NCBI GenBank assembly: GCA_002205965.3
Contig: NADL03000098.1
Location: 62,001-126,000, forward strand
From: Kappaphycus alvarezii
Taxonomy: Eukaryota; Rhodophyta; Florideophyceae; Gigartinales; Solieriaceae
DNA: 64,000 bases
Direction: 5' to 3'
Shown: positions 24,085 to 36,816 of the stretch, one piece after another
Layout: each line of letters opens with the position of its first letter
Position numbering within the stretch: the first letter of the stretch is position 1
Made by a program: the position numbers and the translations under genes
The notes under the pieces: generated by a model
Told to the model about the DNA's origin: nothing
Seen by the model: only the letters and a program-made list of their open reading frames with translations
Database searches by the model: none

Positions 24085-24640
24085 ATATTAGGCTAATCGT
24101 TTGCATCCTTCCTCTAAGGCAGCCGCATGCCCCTGTCTATCTATAAAATCACGCCTCTCCGCCATCTGAAACCTCCTCTCCTCTAAATTGAACCGCTTTA
24201 ATTCAAGCTCATCACGACGGCGGAGATTCTCTTGCTCAGACTTTTTTTAACTCTCTCTAAGTCCTATCTTTCTGCTCTATCTTTAACCTTTTACTCTCAT
24301 TTTCTTTTCGTTGTATCATATGCTTTTCGAGCATAGCTCGGTCCTCGTCATCATTATACAGAAAAGATGACCGTCTACGAATAGGAGTGCTTGCACTTTT
24401 GTCAGGGCTTGTAACCCTTGTCGCATGATACCTTTCTGCAGGACTACCATCTTCATTGCTGGCACCGCTAAGACGACTGAAGGCTCCGTTTCTTATTTGC
24501 TCACCTGCCGCACGCAGCCTTCTATCTAGCTCTGTTTTCTCATCCCTTTCTGCTCTCCTGGAATCTCGCATCTCGTCTACAGCCTGCATAATATCATCAA
24601 GCAAGACTTCGCGCTCCCTCTTACTTCAATAATCCCGGAC
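24085..24640 (-). pseudogene. Harbinger partner protein, C-terminal charged part
   Basis: Minus-strand reading SKREREVLLDDIMQAVDEM, then RRAERDEKTELDRRLRAAGE, ending in LRRRDELELKRFNLEERRFQ and AALEEGCKRLA (about 24096). The charged, coiled-coil-like C-terminus with repeated Glu/Arg/Lys matches the Myb/trihelix partner protein that Harbinger elements encode beside the transposase for DNA binding and nuclear import. The Myb-like domain itself is not recognisable upstream. One stop separates SKRER from the reading upstream, and another break lies near 24255. The call rests on position and composition. Confidence 0.6.
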
Positions 24641-24699
24641 ACCGATGCGTTCACCTGGAAGCCTGCCTATGTTCTCCCAGGAACTATTTTAAGCGACTA

Positions 24700-27600
24700 T
24701 TCATCGTTTTCCATGAGTTTTTTCGCACTGCGTCAAGCACAGATAGAGGTAGAGCGGAATTAAAGTGCGTTTAGGCATCCTGAAAACGCGTTTGTGCTTC
24801 ACAATGGGCGGCAAGGTGTACGTACGTGAAAATAGCCGCCTTCAGGAGAAGTACGTCATATGCGCTTGAGAAGCGGATTCTCCGTTTCTTGGCTGTAACG
24901 TTTGCAGGGAGGGCGTTTTCGTAGTTGTTTCCTGTCGCATGCGATTGTTCCGAGTTGATGTTTGGAGGGCCGGGGGCTGGCTAAAGAGCGATACTTGTCG
25001 GCGTCGCTTGGGTTTGTGGTGGGTTTGTCATAGTAGTAGGGGGGCTACTTGGGAGTTGTTTGATGTTGTGGTTGCCGAAGGATTGTTGCGTGGGACTTCG
25101 CTGGGTGTGATGACTGTACTCATGGCATCAATTTTGTTTGGCTTTGATGAGTGTAAAGATTAGAGGCGTAGGATTGTTGGAAAGTGAAAGACCTAGAAGA
25201 ATCAGGCCTCCGAACGAAATTGTTCGGATATCTTCGTCAAGATCACCATGAAGATGATCTAGTGAGAAGATTGATAGGTTTCTTCCGTTTCGTTTCGACG
25301 GGAAACAAATTTTGCAAGTGTGACTGTTTCATTGGGTATGCCTTTGCGTTAAATTTTAATCAAATTTAGGCATGACAATTAAAGCGAAACAGTTTCGTTT
25401 ACTCCTCGAGTCAGACGAAAAAAGACTTGGTGAAGTGGCAAAAATGGCTTGCATGAGACACATTTCTGTACGTGTCACGATATTTCAACGGAACCCGACG
25501 AATTTCTTTCCTCCATATTCCTCTAATATCATCAATTAGGTAATAAACATAAATTTGAAATGTTTCCCGTCGAGTTATTAATTTTCTTTTAAACTGCTAA
25601 AAATTAAACTTCGCCCATCTTGCGAATTGGATCAAATGGTGTATAGTATTTTCATATGGGTCTTCAATTCTATTCGAAACTTTTCTCCTAATACTCTTGC
25701 AAAATTTTCCGAATAATATTTAAATACTACAATTTTGATACCTATCTCTTTAGAATTCCCAAAATATTTCTATAAATTAAACATTCTACAAATTACACTG
25801 GATGAAAGGTACATCATATAGGGAAAAACTAGATTTTCGAAGATAATAAACTGAAGTCCTAAAACTGCTCAGTACAATACTAAAATATTGGGACTCGGGT
25901 AATGGCCCCCATTATTATGAAATAGGACTCAAATAAATATTTACTCATGAAATATTAAGTAAAGAGCCGAATGCGGAAAATAAAAGACCATTCTGACTTA
26001 CCAGGGATTTTATATTCTGGGGATCTGGCGTTGTCCGTTTAAAATTTGAAAAATGAATCTGTACTGCTAAATATTAGTAACAGTGATGCTGAAAGACTAA
26101 TTTTTAGATGTAATATTTGCTCCTTTCACCACATTCAGCAAAATATGCTTGAAATACAAGTCCTTAAAAGCTCTAAAACTTTTTTCAATCACTTCAACTC
26201 CCTTCATATCACTCTTAGTTCCAGGAAAGTTGTGCTGAAATCCCAAGAAGATCCCCTTATATTCTGCAATGTGACTCAATCATCATCTAACACTATTCTT
26301 TGCAATAATACCTAACTAACTTCATTTTTTCCAATTCCTGGATTTTGGATGCGCAAAAATGACTTTCGAAAACTCTGCGCAGGCCCATTATTTATTCTGA
26401 AGAATAAATCTCTATGGATATGTACATTTTGCAGACAAAACTTCATTATATTCGCATTCGTGTCCATTGAAATTATTCTATGTTCTATTCTGTCTTTGTC
26501 CCTATTGAAATTATTCTATAATTGACACACATTTCAATTGCGCATAAGTCATATATATCTCTAAGCATGCTATTGAAACCTAATGACAGTAACATTACTT
26601 CACATAAATTCCATCGGTAAGTATTATCAACTCCTTTTGTTTTCTTAGAGGTTTTTCTTATTATATTACCTCTTTTCCTTCTTTCTACTTTCAGCGGGCC
26701 TATGGAACTGATGAGCGGTAGCATGAATGAACTAAGTTGTTCAATCTATTCAACCATACATGATCGTTGCTCGGCCAATGAATTCTTTAAATTTATTCAA
26801 ATTTAACTCAAGTAAGTCTTATGCTTGCTGTGAGTGCGACCAAATTAAATTTTTCCAGATTTCAGTTGATGTATCCTTCACGTTAAGAACCCTCACCATT
26901 ATTAGTAGCTGACCTCCATGGTTTAAAAATATCACTATGACAGCCAGTACATTTGTAGCAACAATGGGAAAATTTCTCCTACACATTAAATTGTCCCTCT
27001 GACTCGAGAATAGTCAAAGTTATTTTACATAACTTAATATTCAATGATAAACAAAATGATAAAGACTTTATTAATGACAAAACGCTAAAATGTTTGGTAT
27101 ATTTCAAAATTTCACCTTTAAGAGCTCGATAACCGACATTTTCATATGTATTTCTACGCCGAGAATATTGGAAGCACATTGAGCTTCCATTTTATTTGAA
27201 TGTTTTGGATAGCTACAGAATATGTTAAAAAATGAGCTCCAAATCTTGTGCTGATAGAAACAGGGACCTTTGAAAGTTTTCACTTGCCACGCTGAGGACT
27301 TGAAACCATAAGCGCGATTTTGATGCTAATTATAAAAACCTTCCATCTTTATTTCCCATGGTAAGGTACTCTTATCCAGAAATTTGTAGAGCGCACTAAA
27401 TATACTTTGAAAGAATTCCCTTATTTAAATTATTATTCACTCTGCTTATACTGCACTACATCTTCGAATGAAGGTCCACGCGCTCACTAAAATTTCAACT
27501 CTTTAATAGTCGGGCAATCTTCGAGTAATATTACTTTCGTCGAAACTTCCAAATTTGAAAATTGTTCCCCTTCCAAAGAACCATTCGAGCCGGAAGAGAC

Positions 27601-28270
27601 TTAACCTTTGGTAGAATTATATTCTTCATTTTTATTCTCTATTTAGTTTCATCATCTATTCCGGAAAGGTTCAAGGTTACTAAGAGTTTACTTGCGATGA
27701 AGAATGACCCAATGCAGTGCAAGAGTTTACTACAAAGCTGGCTACATTTTGTTAGGAAATTATGTACTGAGATAACATGATGTGTACTAACGTATAAATC
27801 ATATCGTTGAACTATTAAATATGTAATAAACTCCTCTTCTTACAGAGTAGATTTAAATTTTTGATTATGTAACGTTTTACCACTATTCTACGGGAATTGT
27901 TAATAAGAGCGAGATAATACACGTCCAAAAGCTGTAAAGCTCTATCAGGACAAACTTTTCAGTACTTTAAACGCTCCTCAGGGTACGAAACACTTTTTTC
28001 CATCCTATAACCTTCAACTTTAATGCCAAGTCGCCACATTTTATCCATTAATTACCTCCAGGTGGATTTTTGAGCCTGATTCGCGTAGATTTGAAACTAA
28101 TGAGTACTTATTAACTGTAATGATATGTTTAAAGAGATTTTTAGTAAACATTTACGGGCTCAAAAAAATTCAATCCCTACAGCTACTACAAATATTACTC
28201 TAATAAATATTTTTGTCCTCATATTTTACGAGAGAGTATATATATACCAGATGAGTGCGACTAAGTACAG
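24700..28270. other. Non-coding, mostly AT-rich
   Basis: A short GC-richer patch (24780-25170) holds one 74-codon ORF with no recognised motif. The rest is AT-rich with no gene, RNA or repeat I can support. Confidence 0.6.
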
Positions 28271-28276
28271 TACAGA

Positions 28277-28335
28277 GAAAAAGTTAATGGTGTCATTCTG
28301 TAAATTTTCTAGATAACATCTAGCTGAAGAAATCT
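28277..28335. repeat. piggyBac-like right-end fragment
   Basis: Matches 38993-39055 of the large piggyBac-like element in the same orientation (AATGGTGTCATT, ATCTAGC, AGAAAT). It is followed directly by the left-end sequence of the same family. Confidence 0.65.
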
Positions 28336-28339
28336 GGTC

Positions 28340-29062
28340 ATTAGAATTATTACTCATATGATTGTTCTCTCGAAAATACCTAGATTTTTATTAAAAGCTT
28401 GCAATGGTACGCTGAAACCTTAAGCCCTGACATCTTCCTAATTTAAAGGAACTACTTTGATCCTCCTTTTTCCTAATGGGCCTCAAGTATAAAATGGAGA
28501 AAGAAAGCGTGAGTCCGACTCGCTGTGCTCCACAGGAAGGCAAAAATATTCTTCGGAGAGGTCAAAGTTTCTGCGACAGCTGCTACCTCAGTCTGCTTTA
28601 GCGCCCCCACTTGGACATGAGCCTAGAGGTTAATTCACTGATCACGCATGAAGTGGAATAACGCCGTAGGCGTGTATGTTAATTCCGCTAGTCAAGCAAC
28701 GCAAATTAGAGATGTATGAGGCTGTAGTGAAAGACTTATTTTTTTCATTTTTACTCGTTCAGCCTACAGATAATGTTTGTTTGAACAATTTAATATCACT
28801 ATAGAAAAGTATAAAGCATAATGAAACTATGACAGAAGTGTAAATCCCTTAAGCGATTTGGAAATTTTTACGCTATTACTCTGAGTTAAACATCCAAACC
28901 TCTTTGTTCAGCTTTAAGCGCTCAGAGCATTGAATTTTGTACTTTCGTCAGATTTTCAACTTTTCTATCTGCATTGGAACTCCGCTTTATTGGGAATCCA
29001 TAGTCTACTTAGCATCTTTTCACTGTGGGCACCAATTAGATTTCGGTTAAAGATGGACACAG
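28340..29062 (-). pseudogene. piggyBac-like copy 2, left end and transposase C-terminus
   Basis: Matches 36323 to about 37040 of the large element, covering the non-coding left end and the last ~75 codons of the transposase. Shared blocks include CGTGAGTCCGACTCGCTG, TTTCTGCGACAGCTGCTACC and CCAAACCTCTTTGTTCAG. The match ends near 29062, so most of the transposase is gone. Roughly 20-25 percent divergence by eye makes this an old copy. Confidence 0.85.
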
Positions 29063-29870
29063 TTTGGAAACGGTCCATATTTTCCGCAGTGCTTCAAACT
29101 GGCCATCCAACCAGCAAATAGTCCAATAGGATCTAACCTGACCTATAACTGCAGTCTTTTACCCTAAACTGAGCGAATTGATTCTCTGTTGACACCTGGA
29201 CAGAACCGGAGACCGTCCTTTAATAGCATTGACCGAACAGGTCTCGGCACAGTCCAAAAATGGTCCGATATGAGAAATAAGTTGGTATAATAAGCTTTTC
29301 CTATCGTTACTTACGGAATTGGGCACAAAAAAGTTACAGTACTGAATTAGCTTTAGGTATGGTGGCCTTATTTCAACCAAAAAGATTGAACTCAGTAAAC
29401 TCTTGCATGTTTTTTAAGGTACTTAGTAAATTAAGATATCTACAGTAGCACTTTGCTGTAAAAAGTAAGCATCAGAGAAATTATTTAATTGAAAATAAAA
29501 ACTAATTTTGTAGCAGTGTAGTGCAATAGGCACTCACACTGTACTGCAATCGGCAGAGCTAATTTTGGTGATCTTTTTTTGATCTGATTCACTGCTAACC
29601 AGCGGTCACTGTACTGGACAATACAGTAAGGGCAATTTTCTTTTGTCGCCCACTATTATTTTCGGTACTGTATACCCACCCGATGGGGCTTGAGAGCTTG
29701 CAATCTGGACCACTAGGCCCCCAAATTGGACCTGATATTTTCGCAAGTGAAAGGTAACTATTGGGCCAAGTGTCGAGTTTTCTTATCTCTAACTTGGATC
29801 TCCCTAACTTCACTCACCCCGCCGTCGTAGATAACCCTAACCTACCTAACTAGTATTTATACCTACCTGG
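29063..29870. other. Non-coding
   Basis: No gene is supported. A few scattered TACTGTA words occur (29535-29640). Confidence 0.5.
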
Positions 29871-30600
29871 CCACTAGGGCCCCAGATTAAACAGTCACCC
29901 CGGTGTTGGCTCTGAACTTGACTCCCAACTTCCGCCTTTGCAGAAACCTTGCCAACGGCAACTTTGGCTATAGCCACTTTTGTCCGCCCGGCCCCCCCCC
30001 CTTCTATTTCCCCCTCTCTATCCGATATTACAATACCCCTTTTGTTGTTTGTCTGTGATATTTACGCACGCTTGGCGCCCCGGACTCCGGCGTCTATATA
30101 CAAATAGGAACTTCAAGGTTGTCGTTGGTGACAACATCCTTATCTCCAAAGGAGATATTCAGCACAGCTGACCCAATACTACATCTTCTTTGTCCAAGTA
30201 TTACACCCCTGGTGTATAAGATTCTTTGGAATCGATCCATACCAAGGTTCCAGCATTCCGCGGACCACGGCCCGGCCTTACAACCCGGAGGACAAGTATA
30301 CCGTCCAGCCGTCCAAGGAATTAACCCCGCTCTTCCAACTCCATTTCTCCTCGCCGTCGGCGAGCTGTGCTACTGCATCGCAGGGTGCTTAAAGAGAAAG
30401 AGGGACAGCGAACACCCTGTGGGTCTTGGTGTGTGTGTTGGGTTTCTCATTGTCTGACGTTGTTCCGTTCATAGACGAGAAGAACTGCGCACCGCGCATT
30501 GCACTACAAGCAGCACCACGTTCACTCTATATCTCATAACTTTTAGGTAACAAAGTCGTACATTTTCTAGTGGCACAGTTATCTGTCAACAAAAATGGCA
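29871..30600 (+). promoter_or_regulatory. GC/pyrimidine-rich island with TATA-like box
   Basis: A C-run and pyrimidine tract at about 29985-30020, then CTCCGGCGTCTATATACAAA (about 30084-30103), which looks like a TATA box. It is followed by a 112-codon open frame (30119-30457) with no recognisable family. This could be a promoter or a solo LTR, and I cannot tell which. Confidence 0.3.
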
Positions 30601-31156
30601 CCGGAGGTCCAAAGCGCAAAGCCTTGTGAAGGACACAAAAAATTACTTCGAAAATATTAGCAACGTAAATAGGTAATGCCGCAATTTGCAGGGAAATCGG
30701 GACGTCACCAATAATTTCTGTTCTTAGTAATCATTTTATAGCCCCTTATGTCCATGGATCATCCCTAAAGTGACGCGAGCTTCCTTCATTATGGAATATA
30801 TCGGTGTAGAGTGGAATTGATACATCTGCATCGGTGACGTTGCCACACTGTGTGCGAAGTAAGATTTATTTAGGTACTTACTTCACGATCCATGAATATA
30901 CTTCAGTTCAACCCGCCCTTTCAACCCAAAACGATTCCCAACGCGTAGCCAATTCGCACTAAGGTACAAACCAGTCCTAGATAATGTATTACAATGCGTC
31001 TCAGTGCCGACTTCCAATTTTCCGCAAACTCTCTCACCCTAGATCCCTGATATCAAATCTCTCATCACCCACAACGCTTCTCATACCGTTTGGTAGTGTA
31101 GAAACCCCTGGTCCCTGCACTCAGGTATTTTATACGAGATCACCATCATCACTACA
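30601..31156. other. Non-coding
   Basis: No gene recognised. A weak partial copy of the repeat that follows lies at about 31088-31118. Confidence 0.5.
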
Positions 31157-31370
31157 CTTGCCACACGGTGTGGAAAGTGTATAGATCCCTGTTCTAACTT
31201 GGGGATTGAGCCCCCAATTAACTCCCTGCTCAAAGTTAGGGGATTAATCTCCATAACTTCTGCACTTCCAACACGGTGTGGAAAGTTTAGACATCCCTGC
31301 TTTTTACACTCTTTTTTCTGATCTGAACTTGAGGATTTAGTCCCCTATAATCTCCAAACTCATTATCTCG
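31157..31370. repeat. ~107-bp tandem repeat with CACGGTGTGG core
   Basis: Two imperfect units (31157-31263 and 31264-31370). Each starts near ACACGGTGTGGAAAGT, then CATCCCTG or GATCCCTG, and has later GGGATT and CCCC words. CCACACGGTGTGG is a near-palindrome. Confidence 0.65.
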
Positions 31371-32115
31371 GTGGCAAGGATTTGGGGGAAAATGAGGTAC
31401 TGGAACTGAGATTTATAAAAAACAGTATCTGTGATTTCTAGGGATAGGATTTAATTAAAAAGAAATGGCGTTCATGGTTATTCTGTTGCTGTATCAAATA
31501 GACTGTTTGTGTTTTAAACTGAAACAAATTGTGGGGATGAAACTCCGCATAAACCGTTCACACTGAATGCGAATAGGATATGCGGTCGAAGTTTGATATG
31601 GTTTGGGAGGATATTCTAAACTGAAGTAAAACCAGGTATCGTTAACGGCCTAGGTGAATACATAAATTTATGTTACTTTTGAAAATGAAGGGCAAGTTCA
31701 TTTACTGAGACCAATTTTGTTGCTTTGCATATTAAACGTATGCCATGACTTGATCAATACACATGCTGTGATGTTTTTTTCGCTAAGCCTTGTGCGTCTG
31801 TCATCTAAAAGCAAAACATCCTGTGAAAATTTTGATTAGCTAGCCACTGAAGACGCTTGGGTCTCCAAATCGTCGCGGGCATGGCGAGTCAGGTTTAGGA
31901 ATCGACTCTCGTTCGCCTTCCACTAGGCCAAAGGATCTAATGACCAATTAAATCCTAGTTTATTTCTAAAAAACTTAATAACCTCATCCTCATCACTGTA
32001 TCATCCATAGTCTTATCCAACATTATCGTTGGTTTGTCAGATTTGTCCTGTACTGCAGGAGAAGACGAACTTATAGTTTCAGTTGTGGAAACAAAATCCC
32101 TTAAAAAATAACAGT
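31371..32115. other. Non-coding
   Basis: AT-rich with no supported feature. Confidence 0.5.
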
Positions 32116-33480
32116 CTTTTATTATATTTTCGGAAACCTTGGATTAATCACATTTGCAATCCTCGAAAGATCAGAACATACAACCTCCTCGTAGCAGTCC
32201 AGTTTCTCCAACATGTACTTCGATAAATGTAAATGCAACTCATCATTATTTTGGTCCGCTTTTCGGCATTTCGTGAGCAAATGTTCAAAAGCAACCCTAC
32301 TCATGCTTAACGTCAAATAAGTAGATCCAGACTGTAACTCCGTGATCGAAGCCGCAGTTTGTATAAAACTTTATATTTTTGAAGCTCTCTCCCATTCACC
32401 TCTATCGACCAATAAATCATGAAGTTCAGGAACACGATTACAAACCGCTTTCAGTATTAAAGGGGTAAATGTGGGGTGATTTAATATTTGAAAAATATGG
32501 TCGGTTGTGGTCCGGAATATCCTACAGTACTTTCAGTATTCGCTTGACCAAGCAGACATTTTTCATCACCTCAAAAGTTAAATACCGGCGCGTCTCAACA
32601 GCCGGAGACAGTAGTGTCATCCTTGATCCCATCTTTCCAAGCTCGATATGTACAGTATTGAACAAATCACGGGGCTCAACTGATGATCAAATTGCATTAA
32701 TGAGAGCCCTTAGGTCACAATTACTCTTATGTACGTGCTTTCAGCAAGCATTGACTGCTAAATTGACGGCATGTGCAATGCAACTAACATAAAAATTCCG
32801 CAATGTTACATCATTCTATATTGTTCGTCGTTGAAAAAGCAGTGAAAGATAGAAATCACTTGCATTATCTGTAGTTATCGATCTGATTTTGTCCCATAGT
32901 CCTCATTTTAATACAACTTCGAACAATATAGAACAAGTCGCGAGTCCATTTTGCGGTTTTCGGAGGCTGAAAAAGTCAAGGACGACTAATTTGAATTCTC
33001 ACTCACTGTCAATTCAATGGGAAAAACCACTTCATATCCCTTGCAAACACTTGAAGACCAACCTTCAGTTGTTATTCTGAACTCAACTTTGCGTTTATCC
33101 ATCAACGATTTCAGTTTGAATCTTTGCTCATCGTGCACTGACTGCAGTATCCTCGAAACAGTTCGCCGTACTGGTATTTCACATTATTTTCCAAAAGAGG
33201 GATCAATTTCAAAAACTGAGGATCCTCTACAATGGAGAATGGGAGCGTGTTGCTAATGACCGAGTTACACTTCTGCTTGAGAAATCGTCCGTCCAGTTCT
33301 GTTTTTGGTAGCAGCACTGCTGATCGAAGAGAACCATCTTGTGGAAGCCGCTTTTGTTCATTGAAGCAAGAAACCTTGCGTTCTTGCATGTGAACGGAGG
33401 TTGGATTTCCCAGTTTTGACGATGTAGGAGACTGTCCAGCGTATGCATTTCTGTCGCATTACGTTACCAATCGTTGTCTA
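32116..33480 (-). pseudogene. hAT-type transposase remnant
   Basis: Minus-strand blocks of a hAT DNA-transposon transposase. LPFSIVEDPQFLKLI (about 33245-33200) is the classic N-terminal hAT signature. DKIRSITTDNASD (about 32893-32855) carries the catalytic-Asp motif. MLEKLDCYEEVVCSDLSRI, then ANVINPRFPKI (32220-32122) matches the region before the dimerisation domain. The blocks lie in different frames with many stops between, and the C-terminal dimerisation domain is missing, so the gene is dead. Terminal repeats were not found. Confidence 0.8.
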
Positions 33481-33914
33481 ATGAAAATACTCATGTAATT
33501 ACGTCCTTTGTCTGCATTTAGTGCTGGGACGTGTAGACGCCGAATCACTACTCATGGTAAAGAATAGCCGATTGCAACCCCACAGAAGTGACTTTGGCGA
33601 TCGAAAGGGAAGGAATGACCGGAAGGGGTTATTTTCACACTTGAAAAGAAAAAAATTTATCCATTCTGATCGTATCGCTGAACTAAAAATGAGCTCTGGC
33701 AAGTCGCAGAATTTCAGTCAAACGACGGTTTAACCGGTTCAGTGTTGTGTTCTCCGAACTGATCGTGTTTTCTTTTTCATTTTTGCAACTGGACCATTAA
33801 CCTGTATCCACTGGGTCAGGCCGAACCTTAAGCTCTGTAAAGTCCACTTTAACCGGGATATGTACTGCTCGAACCTTAGTTTAAATGGTTCGGATAAACT
33901 TTATCCATCTGTAA
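33481..33914. other. No clear feature
   Basis: Two overlapping short ORFs on opposite strands (33499-33702 -, 33521-33733 +), neither recognisable. It may be the N-terminal BED zinc-finger end of the hAT gene, but no Cys/His set is visible. Confidence 0.4.
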
Positions 33915-34808
33915 TTCCAGTGCCGCAGGCCAGTGAGTGAGTGGAGTGCTCTGGGACGTCAACATCAGATACGCGGAGGCCAATAACCGCAAATAAAATT
34001 TCGATGAGTTGCTCTAAAATTTTTGCATGCACCCATCAGGCTTTTGTATAGAAGCCAGGAGTCAACTATGTAAATATGTATAAATGATGAATAAGCCCGT
34101 AAAGACCAATCATTAACCTCTAATATCTTCTCGAGGCCAATATCATCCTGTCTGAATCTGTTATTCCTATCAATTGGGGATCACGTTTCATATTTTTAAC
34201 TGAAAATTTCTGGAACTGGAATTTCCAATTCCACAAGCGCCATTTACTTTCCAGCAGATCTCTAAAGCGATCTTTCGATAGGCTCTCACGTAATTATTGT
34301 ACCCTAAGTACTGATAAAATGTCCTCTTTCTCTATCCAGTCATAGTAACTCCATAATAGAGGGGAAGGATTTCAGTCCTCGGGCTATATATAAATATGTA
34401 TAGTCCGTTCAGGCGTGGAGATCATATTTATTTAAATATATATAAATATGATTTCCGCGCCTAAAACGTTCCAGCCCAGACAAAATTGACGTATGAAACT
34501 TTCTTATTGCACTCATGAAGAAACCTGTAAACATCATTCAATGCTCGAAAAGTGCATTTGCTGTTGCCACATTTGCGAATGTGAAGTCTGCAAAAACAAT
34601 TCTATTTGAATACAACCAAGTCCCTGTAAAGAGACGAAAAATAGAAGTCTAATGAGGGAAATTCGACTCCTAACGCGACTGCTGCTGTCAGATACTGACA
34701 AAAATAATTTCCAAATACAATGCAATGCCACTGGAAACACCACTGAAACTGCAACACGCAGTCTTGATTTCACATCTATTTTCAGGCTTACTGCCCATTG
34801 CAAAATAG
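33915..34808 (-). pseudogene. piggyBac-like copy 3, internal transposase fragment
   Basis: Matches about 37045-37880 of the large piggyBac-like element along its length, with about 20 percent divergence, small gaps and many stops. It has lost both ends. A foldback (34411-34462) interrupts it, and its far side abuts a Tc1/mariner fragment. Confidence 0.85.
34411..34462. repeat. Foldback within piggyBac copy 3
   Basis: 21-nt arms (AGGCGTGGAGATCATATTTA and onward, against its inverse ending CCGCGCCT) with two mismatches around a short AT loop. Only one arm is present in the large copy, so an inverted duplication arose here. Confidence 0.8.
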
Positions 34809-34829
34809 AAAATAGAAAAAAGCATAATT

Positions 34830-35262
34830 TTAGGAGGATAGAATCCCCTCCCCTCCCCGAACCATTCCGCAGCTGTTGCGGCAGCCAGTGTGTTGTATTG
34901 CTGAAACATACAATTAACAGGCATTTTATCGTCAATCCACAGCAGGACTCCGGTCTCCAGCAGTTGAATGTTGCGATCTACATCCAAAATTCCCTAACTT
35001 GAAACAATTTTTTCTTCTCACGAGCGCCAAATCCAGCCCAAACCTTGATTCCATTTCCAAGATGCTACCGCTTATATTTCGTTAACTGCTTTTTCCTTTC
35101 TAAGGTTTTACTAGTAGCACTGGAGGCCATCCGGTCCCTCACAGTTAAAACTATCCTCATCGAAATTCTTTCTGGCATGAGATTTAGCCCATTAAAAGCC
35201 GAAATTTTGTGCTTCTGAGTCAATTTTTGCATGTATACTGTCGAAACACTTTGATGACGCAA
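34830..35262 (-). pseudogene. Second Tc1/mariner transposase fragment
   Basis: Minus-strand reading with VWAGFGAREKK, IQLLETGVLLWIDDKMPVN, then FQQYNTLAAATAAEWFG. These match the middle of Tc1-type transposases (VWAGFG; FQQDNxxxHTA, where the catalytic Asp here reads as Tyr). A possible HTH-bearing N-terminus lies at 35262-35065. Several frame changes occur. The third acidic block is missing because piggyBac copy 3 begins there. It is a different family from the DD34E copy at 2.1-3.0 kb. Confidence 0.75.
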
Positions 35263-36290
35263 TTACACACAGTTGCTAACATATGCACGAATCTTATTTG
35301 CAGAAATCAGAGGCTGAAGAGAGTCTTAGTAGTGCAGTGTCTATTTGTGAGACACTGTAAAATGATTCGCAGGAAAAACATAATTTTTAAATCAAATAAT
35401 CGGCATTTTGGGAAAAAAACTCAACTCGCAGCCAGTCGCCCGTTTTTCGTAGCCCAAATCTCAGCCGCAAACCAACCCCAGAGCACTAAACTTGGTCACA
35501 GCATTTAGAGAAGAGTTGCGTATAGGGTGACTGGAAAATCGGACTGAAAGGAGCCGGTGGGACAGAAATGACACGTTTTCTGGATTCAGAACTTTTACTG
35601 GGAAAAAACTAATGCAAAACAGCCCATACAAAAATACAATAAATAAATATTACAGTACAGAAAACAACTGAATTCACAGTAATCATTGGTCCCTATTATC
35701 CGTGAAAGCTCCTTTATTCTTTCCTATCCTGTCTAGGCAAAGCTTAACCTATTGCCTCCCTTTTTCTGCGCACCTTCGACACAGTACAGCATACATACGC
35801 TGTATTGTGCCGGGTGGTGGAATACATAACCTAACCCTACATTGGCTGGGGGAGATACAGTACATTATCTCCCCAGATCAGCAGGTGAGCTGACAGTCCA
35901 CAGTCCCTTTCCTATCTCACCTCCCTATATGCATATATTCTTGATGATCGCAGACAAGAATAGCCAGTAAAACTTTTTCGCACTATTTAAAATTTCTAAG
36001 AAATTACCGGCCATCGAGAAAAACAGCAAATGTACGCTGGAAATGGCCTGTCCCCACAAACATCTTCATGGCTGTTAGAGCCCTCTGCATGTAGCTAAGA
36101 ATTTGAAACTACTGTACCCGAATTAACCTGTTTTCGTCTCGTACTGCAATTTTTTAATTCAATCACTTTCTTCACTTTATCTAGCTTATAGGAGCCCCAA
36201 AATAAGTACAAATAGCCTCGCGGGACCGTTTCACTTGTACAACAATCGCAAAGATGCTGTATCCAGCTTTTTGTATGCTAGGACTTGAAC
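35263..36290. other. Non-coding
   Basis: No gene is supported. A few ACAGTAC words occur at 35650-35870. Confidence 0.5.
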
Positions 36291-36338
36291 GCGCTCTCTA
36301 GTGTCCAAAGGACAGGCAAATGTACTCATATGAGTACA
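36291..36338. repeat. Left terminal inverted repeat of the piggyBac-like element
   Basis: GCGCTCTCTAGTGTC, then GGAC, then the perfect 18-bp palindrome TGTACTCATATGAGTACA (36321-36338). Inverse partner at 39506-39553. Confidence 0.7.
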
Positions 36339-36816
36339 AATGATTGTTCGAAATTACCTAGATTTTTTAATTAAAATTATACACTGGCACGCTGAATCCC
36401 TGAAAATAACTTCCCCTAACTATAAAAGAAGTAGTTTCATCCTCATTCACAACAACCGCTGTGGCCTAATGGGCTTCAAGTAAAGAATGAACAAAGAAAT
36501 CGTGAGTCCGACTCGCTGCGCTCCACAGGAGGGCAAAAACTTCCTTCAGGAAGGTCGACATTTCTGCGACAGCTGCTACCTCAGTTTGCCTTAGCGCGCC
36601 CACTTGAACATGAGCAGAGGGGTTAATTCACTGATCACTCATAAAGGGGAATAACGCCATAGGTAAGTATGCTAATTCCGCAAGTCGAACGACGCGAATC
36701 AGAAATGTAGGCGGCTATAGTCAAGGACTCAATTTTTTTCATTTTTACTCATTCAACCTACATAAAATGTAAGCGTAGACAAGTAAACATCACTATAGAG
36801 TAGTATAAAGCATCTT

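Noticed and set aside
24939-25163. 74-codon ORF in a GC-richer patch
   Set aside because: No family pattern and no continuation in other frames.
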